From the NCBI GenBank assembly GCA_015056055.1, contig SVHC01000016.1, positions 1-62,965 of the forward strand: a DNA stretch of 62,965 bases. Reading direction: 5' to 3'. The notes beneath the pieces are model-generated. The model ran no database searches, was not told the origin of the DNA, and saw only the letters and a list, made by a program, of their open reading frames with translations. The translations under genes were made by a program, and so were the position numbers. The stretch is from Clostridiales bacterium (lineage in GTDB: Bacteria; Bacillota; Clostridia; Christensenellales; Aristaeellaceae). Positions 17,865 through 26,671 of this stretch are shown here, piece by piece; within the stretch, counting starts at the first letter, position 1; each line of letters opens with the position of its first letter.

Positions 17865-18944
17865 TCAGGGCACCAGCGAATTCAGATTCAGGTGAACAAT
17901 ATCATCCGCAAAGAAGAGTTTCCCGAATATGTACTTATTGGATGCGCTTTCCGTCAGCGTGATAATTCCGCCATTGTAATAGTCCATTCCTTCTGCCATG
18001 GCAGGTCCGGTGAACTCCATAATCGGGTTTTCCAGAATATACACAGGCGCCCCATCCAGCGTCTTCCCGGAATCGGTGGCAGAATCGCGATCATATACAT
18101 AGTAACCCGAACTGGTAAGCCCGTACGAGGTGGAAAGCACAATCTTTCCATCGGGCGTAAAGCAGATGCCCTGCACACGGTCGCGGATGGAATATACCTT
18201 TACCGGTGCCGAAAGATCATCAATCGGATAAACAGAGCAGATTGCCAGATGCAGCCCTTCCATTGTTTCATAAAGGCTCTCCGGAAGTTCTATCTCTGCG
18301 GATGAATTGGTTACAACATATTCGGTATTGGTGCCATAGAACAGCGTTCCGATCGGAAGCCCGGTACCGGCCGCCAAATTCGCACCGGCGTAAACCTGTT
18401 GCTGCACATAGTAGTCATCCGGCTCCGTAAACGAACCGACGTAGAGATATTCGTCATCCGTGTACAGGAAGGACGCCTTGTTATTGACCTTCGTACCCTT
18501 CCCGATGTTCACGCTTGCGGTATTTGAAGCATTAAGCACGTCATCAAGCTCGAAGGAATAAATACGGCTGCCGCCTGCAATATAGGCTTTGTCGCCCGAA
18601 ACGGCGATTCCGCCCGCATGCCCCATGTAGGGAGCCCCGTCACAGTTCAGCGTTACATAATAGGATTCGCCGTCCGTCGTTGTCACATAGATGCGCGATG
18701 CTCGGCCTTCCGTCATGTAACCGGATACCAGAATGCGGTTATCCCCATCCACGGCGGCGATACCCTGACAGACGAAGCCGTCATTCAATCCGGGATTTTT
18801 GCACAGCGCAGTTTTCGCTTCGTAATATTCCCGGTATATTTTAAATTTGGCTATGTTCAACCCGCCTATAGTCAGAATCAAAAGACCGAGAATGGAAGCC
18901 AGCACAATCGCGAGGAACCTTTTGGCATTTTTCAAAATTTTCAT
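17865..18944 (-). CDS. Membrane-anchored propeller-like protein
   Basis: About 359 aa. One N-terminal membrane segment (FLAIVLASILGLLILTIGGL, about residues 10-30) precedes an exported domain with several short YIAGGSRIYSF/YLYVGSFTE type strands, resembling a beta-propeller. No catalytic motif is seen. The start is uncertain: AAGGGGG nearly touches the ATG at 18944, and a TTG at 18935 is better spaced. It is first in an operon with the copy 2 lipoprotein and is driven by phased-repeat promoter copy B. The function is unknown; a surface sensor or binding partner of the lipoproteins is a guess from context. Confidence 0.7.
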   Translation of the reverse strand: MKILKNAKRFLAIVLASILGLLILTIGGLNIAKFKIYREYYEAKTALCKNPGLNDGFVCQGIAAVDGDNRILVSGYMTEGRASRIYVTTTDGESYYVTLNCDGAPYMGHAGGIAVSGDKAYIAGGSRIYSFELDDVLNASNTASVNIGKGTKVNNKASFLYTDDEYLYVGSFTEPDDYYVQQQVYAGANLAAGTGLPIGTLFYGTNTEYVVTNSSAEIELPESLYETMEGLHLAICSVYPIDDLSAPVKVYSIRDRVQGICFTPDGKIVLSTSYGLTSSGYYVYDRDSATDSGKTLDGAPVYILENPIMEFTGPAMAEGMDYYNGGIITLTESASNKYIFGKLFFADDIVHLNLNSLVP

Positions 18945-18989
18945 CCCCCTTCTTACCAAACCTGCGCAAATGTTATCTTTTACAATTTC

Positions 18990-19078
18990 ATTGTAGCAGT
19001 TTTTTTTGCGCAGTCAACAGCTTTTGTCTGAAAAGTACATTTTCGCGTCTGAATTATACATTTTGGCGTCTGAAATGA
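18990..19078 (-). promoter_or_regulatory. Promoter with three 21-bp-phased repeats (copy B)
   Basis: Minus strand: CTGAA-complement half-sites at 19028, 19049 and 19070 (21-bp steps), TTGACT (19012-19017), 16-bp spacer, TACAAT (18990-18995). Near-identical to copy A, except for fewer bases in the A tract of the spacer. Confidence 0.75.
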
Positions 19079-19098
19079 CAAAGCAGCTTTCTGTACAC

Positions 19099-19125
19099 AA
19101 AAAGGGACGCATCTGTGCCCCTTTT
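19099..19125 (-). terminator. leuA terminator
   Basis: Minus-strand stem AAAAGGGG/CCCTTTT followed by T residues, about 20 bases after the leuA stop. Confidence 0.7.
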
Positions 19126-19147
19126 CTGCAATATGAATACGGATATT

Positions 19148-20716
19148 TTATGCTTCCTTCGTTTCTGTTTTGGCCGCAAGAGCAGCCTTTTCCCGGCGCT
19201 CCACCCATGCACCAAGCTTATTGCACGCGCCGATATAAGCCAGAATAGATGCCTCGATAATATCGGTGGAAAGTCCGCGGCCGGAAAAGCTTCTGCCGTT
19301 TGCACTGAGCTTGATGTGAACCTCGCCCAGCGTATCCTTACCGCTGGATACCGATTCAATGCGGTACAGATCGAAGCTGTGCTCCACGGGCTTTATAATC
19401 CTGTCGATAGCGTTGAACGCCGCATCGATAGGACCGTCGCCAAGGCTTACGTCCTCGTACTTGACATCTTCCTTCAGCAGGCAGACAGTGCAGGTAGCCG
19501 TGGTAAAATTGGATGCGTGAACAGCAAACCAGTCCAAAGCATAGCCGTTTTCCACTTCATCGGCAACAGCCAAGTGGCGCACGATTGCCATGATGTCCGC
19601 ATCGGTAACCGTTTTCTTCTTGTCGCACAGGTCCTTGAATTCCTCAAAGCAGCTCTGCAGTTCTTCTTTCGAAAGGTTATATCCCAGATCCTGCAAGCGT
19701 TCTTCAAAGGCGTGCTTGCCGGAGTGCTTGCCCAGCACTATATTATTGGTAGCAATTCCGATTGCCTCCGGCGTCAGGATTTCATAAGTCTTTTTGTTGG
19801 CCAATACTCCATGCTGATGAATACCCGATTCATGCAGAAACGCATTTCTGCCGACAATAGGCTTATTCAAAGGCACCGGCTGACCGATGAGGTTGTAAAC
19901 CGTCTTGCTGGCGCGGCTGATCTGCGTGGTATCAATGCGCGTTCCGATTCCGGCGTACAGATCGGGACGCGTACGCATCGCCATAACAACTTCTTCCATA
20001 GAAGTGTTGCCTGCACGCTCGCCGAGACCATTGATCGTGCATTCAATCTGCCGTGCGCCGCCCATCACGCCGCCCAGGGAGTTTGCAACCGCCATACCCA
20101 GATCATTGTGGCAGTGTACGGAAAATTCCACCTTATCCGCCCCCGGCACGCAGCCGATGAGCATGGAAATCAGATGCTGCATCTCTGCAGGCGTCGTATA
20201 GCCCACGGTGTCGGGAATATTGATGACCGTTGCGCCTGCGCGGATGGCTCTCTCAACCACCTTGCACAGGAAATCAGCGTCGCTGCGCGTTGCATCCTCG
20301 GCGGAAAATTCCACGTTGGAAACATACTTTTTGGCATACGCCGTCATGTATTCCACCTGCTCAAGCACCTGCTGGGGCGACATGCGCAGCTTATACTGCA
20401 TATGCACGGGGGACGTCGCAAGAAAAAGATGAATGCGCGGGTCGGCGGCATGCTTCACCGCTTCCCATGCGCAGTCGATATCCTTTTCCGTCGCACGGGC
20501 GAGGGAGGCAACCGTGCACTCCTTTACCTCGCGCGCAATCGTAGAAACCGATTCAAAATCACCCGGAGAAGATATCGCAAAGCCCGCCTCAATGACATCC
20601 ACGCGCAATCGTTCCAGGCAGCGGGCAACCTCCAGCTTTTCCTTCAGGTTCATGCTGCAGCCGGGTGCCTGTTCGCCATCGCGAAGGGTGGTATCAAAGA
20701 TTTTGATTATGCTCAT
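19148..20716 (-). CDS. leuA: 2-isopropylmalate synthase
   Basis: A 522-aa enzyme that condenses acetyl-CoA with 2-ketoisovalerate, the first committed step of leucine synthesis. IFDTTLRDGEQAPGCSM is the family signature; VHCHNDLGMAVANSL gives the metal-binding HxH; GNTSMEEVVMAM and NAFLHESGIHQHG are also family blocks. The C-terminal third (from about residue 390) is the regulatory alpha-isopropylmalate synthase domain that binds leucine in homologues. Start from GGAGAG before ATG. It is transcribed alone from the promoter at 21024-21053 through a Leu-rich leader peptide and an attenuator, and lies just downstream of ilvBHCD. Confidence 0.95.
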   Translation of the reverse strand: MSIIKIFDTTLRDGEQAPGCSMNLKEKLEVARCLERLRVDVIEAGFAISSPGDFESVSTIAREVKECTVASLARATEKDIDCAWEAVKHAADPRIHLFLATSPVHMQYKLRMSPQQVLEQVEYMTAYAKKYVSNVEFSAEDATRSDADFLCKVVERAIRAGATVINIPDTVGYTTPAEMQHLISMLIGCVPGADKVEFSVHCHNDLGMAVANSLGGVMGGARQIECTINGLGERAGNTSMEEVVMAMRTRPDLYAGIGTRIDTTQISRASKTVYNLIGQPVPLNKPIVGRNAFLHESGIHQHGVLANKKTYEILTPEAIGIATNNIVLGKHSGKHAFEERLQDLGYNLSKEELQSCFEEFKDLCDKKKTVTDADIMAIVRHLAVADEVENGYALDWFAVHASNFTTATCTVCLLKEDVKYEDVSLGDGPIDAAFNAIDRIIKPVEHSFDLYRIESVSSGKDTLGEVHIKLSANGRSFSGRGLSTDIIEASILAYIGACNKLGAWVERREKAALAAKTETKEA

Positions 20717-20762
20717 ATGCGCTCTCCTCTCCTGTTGCCGGATATTTCCGGATCAACTATAC

Positions 20763-20798
20763 AAAAAACTGCGGCCCGAAAATCAGGCCGCAGTTTTT
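20763..20798 (-). terminator. leuA attenuator (intrinsic terminator)
   Basis: Minus-strand stem AAAAACTGCGGCCTGA/TCGGGCCGCAGTTTTTT between the leader peptide and leuA, with a T run. It can act as the leucine-controlled attenuator. Confidence 0.85.
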
Positions 20799-20818
20799 AT
20801 AAATACACGTATGCCTTC

Positions 20819-20858
20819 AAAAAAGCCCCTTTACAGGTGCTTTCCCCTGTCAGGCTTT
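20819..20858 (-). promoter_or_regulatory. Second hairpin at the leader stop codon
   Basis: Minus-strand stem AAAGCC-ACAGG/CCTGT-GGGCTTT followed by TTTTTT. It contains the leader peptide stop codon. It may be an upstream terminator or an alternative fold of the attenuator. Confidence 0.6.
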
Positions 20859-20972
20859 GCAGATGCACCGCGAAAAAACCGGCATGACTTTCAGCATTAT
20901 TCCATTGCGAGTAAGTCGCAAAAGAATAATGCCCAGTAGTGCCAGAGCAGACAGTGCAAATGCGTTGAACAT
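20850..20972 (-). CDS. leuL: leuA leader peptide (Leu-rich)
   Basis: A 40-aa ORF with its own AGAGG ribosome site five bases before ATG and TGA at 20850. It begins MFNAFALSALALLGIILL and contains eight Leu, four Ile and two Val. The Leu codons sit before and inside a strong hairpin (20894-20932), followed by two terminator-like hairpins and leuA. This is the layout of ribosome-mediated attenuation: stalling at Leu codons should change the fold and allow leuA transcription. It is too short for standard gene calling. Confidence 0.8.
   Translation of the reverse strand: MFNAFALSALALLGIILLRLTRNGIMLKVMPVFSRCICKA
20894..20932 (-). promoter_or_regulatory. Leader pause/antitermination hairpin of leuA
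   Basis: Stem GCATTATTC/GAATAATGC plus TTGCGA/TCGCAA, inside the leader ORF over the second cluster of Ile/Leu codons. The likely role is ribosome-position-sensitive folding. Confidence 0.65.
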
Positions 20973-21023
20973 CTTAACCTCTCACTTTATCAAGCTATCG
21001 CAGTAGAATTACTATGATAGCTA

Positions 21024-21053
21024 GTTATAGCACGTTTGCCCCCTCCATGTCAA
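21024..21053 (-). promoter_or_regulatory. leuA promoter
   Basis: TTGACA (21048-21053), 18-bp spacer, TATAAC (21024-21029) on the minus strand. The predicted start lies about 45 bases before the leader peptide ATG. Confidence 0.85.
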
Positions 21054-21099
21054 GAGCAAACAGACACTTTCGCGCAATTTTTTTGCGGAGCTATTTGAG

Positions 21100-22761
21100 C
21101 TATTTGAGGATCGCGCCCTGATCCGCGGAGGAAACCAGTTTTGCATACCGCGCCAGATAGCCGCTTTTCACCTTCGGTTCGGGGCATACCCACTTTTCGC
21201 GCCTTGCAGCCAGCTCTTCCGGAGAAACGCACAATTCGATTCGCCCGGAAGGAATGTCGATCTCGATCCTGTCGCCCTCTTCCACCAGCGCGATCACGCC
21301 GCCGGAAGCCGCCTCCGGGCTGACGTGCCCGATGGAAGCGCCGCGCGTTGCACCCGAAAAACGCCCGTCCGTGATCAAAGCCACGCTTTCCCCCAGACCC
21401 ATGCCGCAAATTGCGGAGGTTGGATTGAGCATCTCGCGCATGCCCGGGCCGCCCTTCGGCCCTTCATAACGGATCACGACCACATCGCCGGGAAGGATCT
21501 TCTTTGCATAGATCGCCTCTATCGCTTCTTCCTCCGAATCGAAAACGCGCGCAGGTCCGGCATGGACCATCATCTCCGGTGCTACGGCAGACTGCTTTAC
21601 CACGCAGCCGCCCTCCGCCAGATTGCCCCAGAGGACTGCGATCCCGCCATTTTCCGAGTACGGAGCTTCCGCAGGACGGATAATGTTTTCATCCCGGTTC
21701 ACAACACCCGAAAGATTCTCTCCCAGCGTTTTTCCCGTGCAGGTCATGCAGGAAGTATCCAGAAGATTCTTTTTCGTAAGCTCCTTCATCACCGCCGCAA
21801 CGCCGCCCGCACGGTCGAGATACTCCATAAAGGTATCCCCCGCAGGCGCGAGATGGCACAGGTTGGGCGTATTGGCCGAGATTCGGTTTGCCTCATGCAG
21901 ATCGATCTGTACGCCTGCTTCATGCGCGATTGCCGGCAGATGCAGCATGGTATTCGTAGAGCAGCCCAGCGCCATATCCACCGTTTCCGCATTATGGAAC
22001 GCGGATGCCGTCATGATATCGCGCGGCCGGATGTTCTTTTCGATCAGCTCCATGACCTTCATGCCTGCGTGCTTTGCAAGGCGGAGCCTTGCCGAATGTA
22101 CGGCAGGGATGGTTCCGTTGCCTGCAAGAGCCATTCCGATGGCCTCCGTCAGGCAGTTCATGGAATTGGCCGTGTACATGCCGGAGCAGGAACCGCAGGT
22201 CGGGCAGGCATTTTCCTCATAGTCCAGAAGACCGCCCTCGTCAATCGTGCCTGCGTGGTATGCGCCCACCGCCTCAAACATATGGCTCAGGCAGGTATGC
22301 CGTCCGTCCGCCAGTTTTCCCGCCAGCATCGGACCGCCGGAAACAAATATCGTCGGAACATTCACGCGTGCCGCCGCCATCAGAAGCCCGGGAACGTTTT
22401 TATCGCAGTTCGGGATCATAACGAGTCCGTCAAACTGATGCGCAAGCGCCATGGCCTCGGTGGAATCCGCGATCAGTTCGCGCGTTACAAGGGAATACTT
22501 CATGCCCTCATGTCCCATTGCGATACCATCGCACACGGCGATCGCCGGGAACATGACGGGCGTGCCGCCCGCTGCGCGAACGCCTGCTTTTACGGCTTCG
22601 GCAATTTTATCCAGATGCATATGCCCCGGCACGATCTCGTTGTGCGAACTTACGATGCCGACAAGCGGCCTTTCCAGTTCCTCTTTCGTATAGCCCAGCG
22701 CGTAAAGAAGGCTTCGGTTGGGCGCACGTCCCGCGCCGATTTTGATATTATCGGAATTCAT
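21100..22761 (-). CDS. ilvD: Dihydroxy-acid dehydratase
   Basis: A 553-aa Fe-S dehydratase acting third in isoleucine/valine synthesis; it converts 2,3-dihydroxy acids to 2-keto acids. Cluster-binding cysteines are visible in [27 protein letters not shown] and [25 protein letters not shown] and the C-terminal [20 protein letters not shown] are signature blocks. Full length for the family. It is the last gene of ilvB-ilvH-ilvC-ilvD, 12 bases after ilvC. The leuA promoter starts immediately after its stop. Confidence 0.95.
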   Translation of the reverse strand: MNSDNIKIGAGRAPNRSLLYALGYTKEELERPLVGIVSSHNEIVPGHMHLDKIAEAVKAGVRAAGGTPVMFPAIAVCDGIAMGHEGMKYSLVTRELIADSTEAMALAHQFDGLVMIPNCDKNVPGLLMAAARVNVPTIFVSGGPMLAGKLADGRHTCLSHMFEAVGAYHAGTIDEGGLLDYEENACPTCGSCSGMYTANSMNCLTEAIGMALAGNGTIPAVHSARLRLAKHAGMKVMELIEKNIRPRDIMTASAFHNAETVDMALGCSTNTMLHLPAIAHEAGVQIDLHEANRISANTPNLCHLAPAGDTFMEYLDRAGGVAAVMKELTKKNLLDTSCMTCTGKTLGENLSGVVNRDENIIRPAEAPYSENGGIAVLWGNLAEGGCVVKQSAVAPEMMVHAGPARVFDSEEEAIEAIYAKKILPGDVVVIRYEGPKGGPGMREMLNPTSAICGMGLGESVALITDGRFSGATRGASIGHVSPEAASGGVIALVEEGDRIEIDIPSGRIELCVSPEELAARREKWVCPEPKVKSGYLARYAKLVSSADQGAILK

Positions 22762-22773
22762 GATATCCTCCCG

Positions 22774-23793
22774 TCAGTTGGATGCGGTATCCAGATCGGA
22801 ATCGTTTTTCCAGAGCATCTGCTCGCGCAGCTGTTTGCCTACGACCTCCATCGGATGGCGGGCGAGCATATCGCGCTTGGAATTGAAGAAGCAGCGTCCG
22901 TTTTTGTTTTCGGCGATCCACTTTCCGGCAAAGGTGCCGTCCTGAATGTCATTGAGAACCGCCTTCATATTGGCTTTCGTCTGCTCATAGGGCAGAACAC
23001 GCGGGCCGGAAACATACTCGCCATATTCGGCGGTATCGGAAATGGAACCGTTCATGGCGGCAACGCCGCCCTTATTGATCAGATCGATGATAAGCTTCAT
23101 CTCGTGGATGCACTCAAAGTAGGCGTTTTCGGGCTCATAGCCTGCTTCCACCAGCGTTTCAAATCCGCAGCGCATAAGATCGACCACTCCGCCGCACAGA
23201 ACCGCCTGCTCACCGAAAAGGTCGGTTTCCGTTTCATCGTTCATGGTCGTCTGCATGATTCCCGCGCGCGCACCGCCAATGCCCACAATATAGGCCAGCG
23301 CAGTTTCAAGGCAGGTGCCGGTCGCATCCTGTTCCACAGCCACCAGACAGGGCACGCCCTTGCCGGCCACATACTGCGAACGCACAGTGTGGCCCGGTCC
23401 CTTCGGCGCTGCCATGAACACGTCCACATCCGCCGGAGGAACGATCTGCTTATAGCGGATATTGAATCCATGTGCAAACGCGATTGCCTTGCCTGCGGTG
23501 AGATGGGGCTCGATATCCTTTTTGTACATATCGGCCTGCTTTTCGTCATTGATCAGGATCATGATGATATCCGCCGCCACAGTCGCCTCGGGCACGGTCA
23601 TCACGGTAAAGCCGGCCTTTTCCGCCTCGGGCCAGGATTTTCCGCCCTTGCGCAGACCAACGATCACGTCACAGCCGGAGTCGCGCAGATTCAGCGCATG
23701 TGCATGGCCCTGCGAACCGTATCCGACGACCGCAATTTTCTTGCCTTCCAGAGCCTTCAGGTTACAATCCTTCTCGTAATACATTTTTGCCAT
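22774..23793 (-). CDS. ilvC: Ketol-acid reductoisomerase
   Basis: A 339-aa class I enzyme that isomerises and reduces acetolactate or acetohydroxybutyrate with NAD(P)[18 protein letters not shown] is the nucleotide-binding glycine motif, [17 protein letters not shown] and [12 protein letters not shown] are family blocks, and [14 protein letters not shown] contains metal/substrate carboxylates. The start at 23793 is set by GGAGAG seven bases upstream. The start lies 32 bases inside the end of ilvH, which suggests coupled translation. Confidence 0.95.
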   Translation of the reverse strand: MAKMYYEKDCNLKALEGKKIAVVGYGSQGHAHALNLRDSGCDVIVGLRKGGKSWPEAEKAGFTVMTVPEATVAADIIMILINDEKQADMYKKDIEPHLTAGKAIAFAHGFNIRYKQIVPPADVDVFMAAPKGPGHTVRSQYVAGKGVPCLVAVEQDATGTCLETALAYIVGIGGARAGIMQTTMNDETETDLFGEQAVLCGGVVDLMRCGFETLVEAGYEPENAYFECIHEMKLIIDLINKGGVAAMNGSISDTAEYGEYVSGPRVLPYEQTKANMKAVLNDIQDGTFAGKWIAENKNGRCFFNSKRDMLARHPMEVVGKQLREQMLWKNDSDLDTASN

Positions 23794-24325
23794 AATCGAA
23801 CTCTCCTTTTTCTTTGGTCTGCTCATCAATTGTGTATCGTCCCCGTTCAAGCGCCACCATGCCGGTGCGCACCAATTCGAGGATCCCAAACTCCATGAGG
23901 AGGTTTTGGAACGCTTCCACCTTGGTTTCATCGCCGATGATCGCAAGGGTTATGGAAGAAATCGAAACGTCGATCGTCGACGCGCGGAATATATTGGCGA
24001 TCTGGATGATCTGGTTGCGCGCTTCGCTTGTCTGCGCAAGCACCTTTATCAGCACCAGTTCTCTCCGGATGGAGTGGCTTTCGTCAAGCACCTTCACGGA
24101 ATGCACGCAGATCTGCTTTCTGAGCTGGTTTGCGATCAGCTCGATCTGCTCATCCGTCACTACGACTTCGATGGTAATTCTCGTGATCGCCGCGTCATGC
24201 GTTTCTCCCAGCGAAAGGGAATCGATGTTGTATCCCTTGCCGGAGAACAGCCGCACGATCTGCGACAGCACGCCCGCTTCGTTGTCTACCAGCACCGAAA
24301 GCGTTTTTCTTGCCGATGTATCCAA
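23762..24325 (-). CDS. ilvH: Acetolactate synthase small (regulatory) subunit
   Basis: About 187 aa. An N-terminal ACT domain ([20 protein letters not shown], then [14 protein letters not shown]) binds valine in homologues and controls IlvB. The C-terminal domain contains [20 protein letters not shown] and ends with an extra tail overlapping ilvC by 32 bases. I chose the TTG at 24325 because GGAGGG lies seven bases upstream and the ACT domain begins immediately after. The ilvB stop is 11 bases before it. Confidence 0.9.
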   Translation of the reverse strand: MDTSARKTLSVLVDNEAGVLSQIVRLFSGKGYNIDSLSLGETHDAAITRITIEVVVTDEQIELIANQLRKQICVHSVKVLDESHSIRRELVLIKVLAQTSEARNQIIQIANIFRASTIDVSISSITLAIIGDETKVEAFQNLLMEFGILELVRTGMVALERGRYTIDEQTKEKGEFDYGKNVLREGL

Positions 24326-24336
24326 TCCTGTCCCTC

Positions 24337-26043
24337 CTAACTCACAATGAACTGTGTGATATGGCTGCCGCCGCCCACCATCGGGCGCACCATTTCGTCC
24401 ATATCGATCACGCAGTCGATCACATAGCCGTGACCGCAGGAAAGCGCTTCCTGCAGCGCGTCCTTCAGTTCTTCCACGCTCTTGACTCTGCGTCCGGAAA
24501 GGCCGTAAGCCTCTGCCAGTTTCACAAAATCCGGCGCTCTGTCCAGCGTGGTCTGATAATAATGTTCGCCGTAGATCAGCGTCTGCCACTGACGAACCAT
24601 GCCGAGCGTCCCGTTGTTGAAAAGAATCGTGATCACCGGCAAATTGTAATACTGCTCTGTCGCCAGCTCGTTGCAGTTCATGCGGAAGCATCCGTCGCCC
24701 GTCACGTGAACGACCGTCTTTTCCGGATTTCCCGCCTTGGCTCCGATCGCTGCGCCCAGTCCAAATCCCATGGTTCCGAATCCGCCGGACGTTAAAAGCT
24801 GGCCGGGATAATCAAAGTGACAATGCTGGATCGCCCACATCTGATGCTGGCCGACATCGGTCGAAAGGATCGTATCCTGCGGGACGATCCGGGCCATCGT
24901 CGAAAGCACCTGTCCCGGGGTAAGGCGTTCATCCGATTCCTCGTAGGCCGTTTCCGTCGGGAAGGAGAATACATAATCCTTCCATTCCCGGTGTTCCATG
25001 GGTTCAATGCGTTCAAGTACCAAATTCAAAACCTGCTTTGCGTCCCCGATAATATGATGATCAACCTTCACATTCTTGTTGATTTCGGATCGGTCGATAT
25101 CGATCTGGACGATTTTCGCGCTCTGTGCAAAGCTGGAAGGCTTGAGCGTGAGCCTGTCCGAAAACCGACATCCGACCGCGATCAACAGATCGCATGAGTC
25201 CACCGCCATATTGGACGCCTTTGAGCCATGCATTCCGATCATTCCTGTGGTGCGCGGATTTCTGCCGGGAAAGCCGCCGCCGCCCATGACCGTTATGGCG
25301 ACCGGAGCGTCCATTTTGTTTGCCAGCTGTTCAAATTCCCGGTGTGCGCGCCCTCTTACCACGCCGCCGCCGCAGATCAGAAGCGGCTTTTTGGAAGACT
25401 TGATCCATTCCGCCAGCTTATCCACGTCCGCATAATCGGGTTTTGGAGCCTCAAAGTTCTGCGAAGATCGCTGCATCAGTGCGCCGAGCCTTCCGTGCAG
25501 TCCGTGTTCCTCTCTGGGAAGAGGCGCATATTCCGTCGATGCCGCCGTCACATCCTTGGGAATATCCAGAAGGACCGGTCCGGGTCGTCCGCTCCTTGCG
25601 ATGGCAAAAGCCGTGCGCACGGTATCCGCCAGGTCCTCTACTCGCCGCACCAGATAATTGCATTTGGTGATCGGAACGGTGATCCCCGTGATATCGATCT
25701 CCTGAAAAGCATCGCGCCCGATCAAATCACGGTTTACATTGCAGGTAATGCACACGATCGGCGAAGAATCCATATATGCCGTTGCGATTCCTGTTACCAG
25801 ATTGGTCGCGCCCGGGCCGGAAGTGGCAAAGCAGACACCAACTTTTCCGGTGGACCTTGCATAGCCGTCCGCCGCATGGCACGCACCCTGTTCATGTGCG
25901 GTCAGGTAATGCTGTATCCGGTCGCGGTAGTTGTACAGTTCATCGTACACATTCAGAATCGTGCCGCCCGGATACCCGAAAATGGTATCCACTTCCTGCT
26001 CCAGAAGACATTCGATCAGAATCTTTGCGCCCGTCATAACCAT
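24337..26043 (-). CDS. ilvB: Acetolactate synthase large subunit
   Basis: A 568-aa ThDP/FAD enzyme that forms acetolactate or acetohydroxybutyrate. The N-terminal block DTIFGYPGGTILNVYDEL, with AHEQGACHAADGYAR carrying the ThDP-activating Glu, is diagnostic. The ThDP pyrophosphate motif GDGCFRMNCNELATEQYYNLP is in the C-terminal third. The start at 26043 has GGAGG eight bases upstream; the frame is open 14 codons further but without a ribosome site. First gene of ilvBHCD, controlled by an Ile-rich leader and attenuator directly upstream. Confidence 0.95.
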   Translation of the reverse strand: MVMTGAKILIECLLEQEVDTIFGYPGGTILNVYDELYNYRDRIQHYLTAHEQGACHAADGYARSTGKVGVCFATSGPGATNLVTGIATAYMDSSPIVCITCNVNRDLIGRDAFQEIDITGITVPITKCNYLVRRVEDLADTVRTAFAIARSGRPGPVLLDIPKDVTAASTEYAPLPREEHGLHGRLGALMQRSSQNFEAPKPDYADVDKLAEWIKSSKKPLLICGGGVVRGRAHREFEQLANKMDAPVAITVMGGGGFPGRNPRTTGMIGMHGSKASNMAVDSCDLLIAVGCRFSDRLTLKPSSFAQSAKIVQIDIDRSEINKNVKVDHHIIGDAKQVLNLVLERIEPMEHREWKDYVFSFPTETAYEESDERLTPGQVLSTMARIVPQDTILSTDVGQHQMWAIQHCHFDYPGQLLTSGGFGTMGFGLGAAIGAKAGNPEKTVVHVTGDGCFRMNCNELATEQYYNLPVITILFNNGTLGMVRQWQTLIYGEHYYQTTLDRAPDFVKLAEAYGLSGRRVKSVEELKDALQEALSCGHGYVIDCVIDMDEMVRPMVGGGSHITQFIVS

Positions 26044-26083
26044 GCCGCTTACCTCCCAGTACTTTTTTGAAATCGCAATAAAC

Positions 26084-26119
26084 AAAAAACCTGCAGCCGC
26101 GTTTCGCGCTACAGGTTTT
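26084..26119 (-). terminator. ilvB attenuator (intrinsic terminator)
   Basis: Minus-strand stem AAAACCTG-(GCG AAA CGC)-CAGGTTTT followed by TTTTTTG, about 40 bases before the ilvB start and after the leader peptide stop. Confidence 0.85.
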
Positions 26120-26150
26120 GCTGTTTAAAAAATATCCTTTGCCCGAATTT

Positions 26151-26315
26151 CTAGGCAAATCCTATACAGCCACCGTATTCGTGAACACGACCAAAAGCAC
26201 TATTTCCGCCGATAATAATTCGATCGGAAATAATGCTAATAATGGCGATAATAGCCGTGCTCCTAAATGCAGTGTTCATCAAAAACCGTCTTTTCTGCCG
26301 CTTTGCGGCGTTCAT
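26151..26315 (-). CDS. ilvL: ilv leader peptide (Ile-rich)
   Basis: A 54-codon ORF, or 42 codons from the second ATG at 26279, ending at TAG 26151. The centre reads TAIIAIISIISDRIIIGG, with nine Ile codons in 14 positions, far above chance. It lies between a strong promoter and the ilvB attenuator, the layout for isoleucine-sensed ribosomal attenuation. The first ATG would be only about 10 nt from the predicted transcription start and has no ribosome site. The second ATG has a weak AAAAGACGG. Which start is used cannot be decided from sequence. Confidence 0.8.
   Translation of the reverse strand: MNAAKRQKRRFLMNTAFRSTAIIAIISIISDRIIIGGNSAFGRVHEYGGCIGFA
26197..26235 (-). promoter_or_regulatory. 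Leader hairpin over the Ile codons
   Basis: Stem GCATTATTTCC/GGAAATAGTGC, overlapping the last Ile cluster of the leader ORF. It is analogous in place and outer sequence (GCATTATT) to the leuA leader hairpin. Confidence 0.6.
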
Positions 26316-26330
26316 TTTTTTGTTGGTGCA

Positions 26331-26359
26331 ATAATAGCACCATGAAGACTCTACGTCAA
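26331..26359 (-). promoter_or_regulatory. ilvBHCD promoter
   Basis: TTGACG (26354-26359), 17-bp spacer, TATTAT (26331-26336) on the minus strand. Confidence 0.85.
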
Positions 26360-26405
26360 GCCCCTTTGTTAAAGTTTACATTGCTTTTACATTCGCTGCA
26401 GATGG

Positions 26406-26665
26406 TAAAAAAATAGCCCTTGACTGCTCATCTTCCGATATCAACAGTCAAGGGCTATCTTTCTGACCTCTTAGTATCTAACATCATATGGTTACCTCAC
26501 TTTCTTTTCGTTCGGCTTTTCGCTTCCATGTATTTTCGAAGCCCCGTATTTGTTCTCCGAAAACCATGTCCGGAAGTTTGATGATTCGCCGTGTTTGTGT
26601 GCATCGCAGCTAGGAGGTTCACCGCTGCCCACCAGGAATTCGTATTTTGTTTTACTCTTTCCTGT
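26406..26665 (-). ncRNA. Candidate structured small RNA, about 260 nt
   Basis: A gene-free block with its own promoter (26672-26700) and a very strong minus-strand terminator: stem ATAGCCCTTGACTG/CAGTCAAGGGCTAT at 26413-26458, then seven T. Inside, on the RNA strand, a 5' hairpin CAGGAA/TTCCTG lies right at the predicted start. A hairpin GCAGC/GCTGC at 26606-26628 has a 13-nt loop containing CCUCCU. A CGGC/GCCG pair may enclose a central domain that contains GCTTC/GAAGC. It matches neither tRNA, SRP RNA, RNase P nor 6S as far as I can see. A known clostridial ncRNA class is still possible. Confidence 0.65.
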
Positions 26666-26671
26666 GTCTAT

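Noticed and set aside
20717-21099. T-box riboswitch before leuA
   Set aside because: No T-box sequence or specifier-loop fold was seen. The Leu-rich leader ORF with a ribosome site explains the region better.
19115-23898. Long plus-strand frames opposite leuA and ilvD/ilvC
   Set aside because: Antisense shadows of conserved biosynthetic genes; compositionally driven.
26406-26665. 6S RNA, SRP RNA, RNase P RNA or tmRNA identity for the ncRNA
   Set aside because: The SRP tetraloop motif, RNase P conserved core, tmRNA ends and 6S rod-like end pairing were not found.
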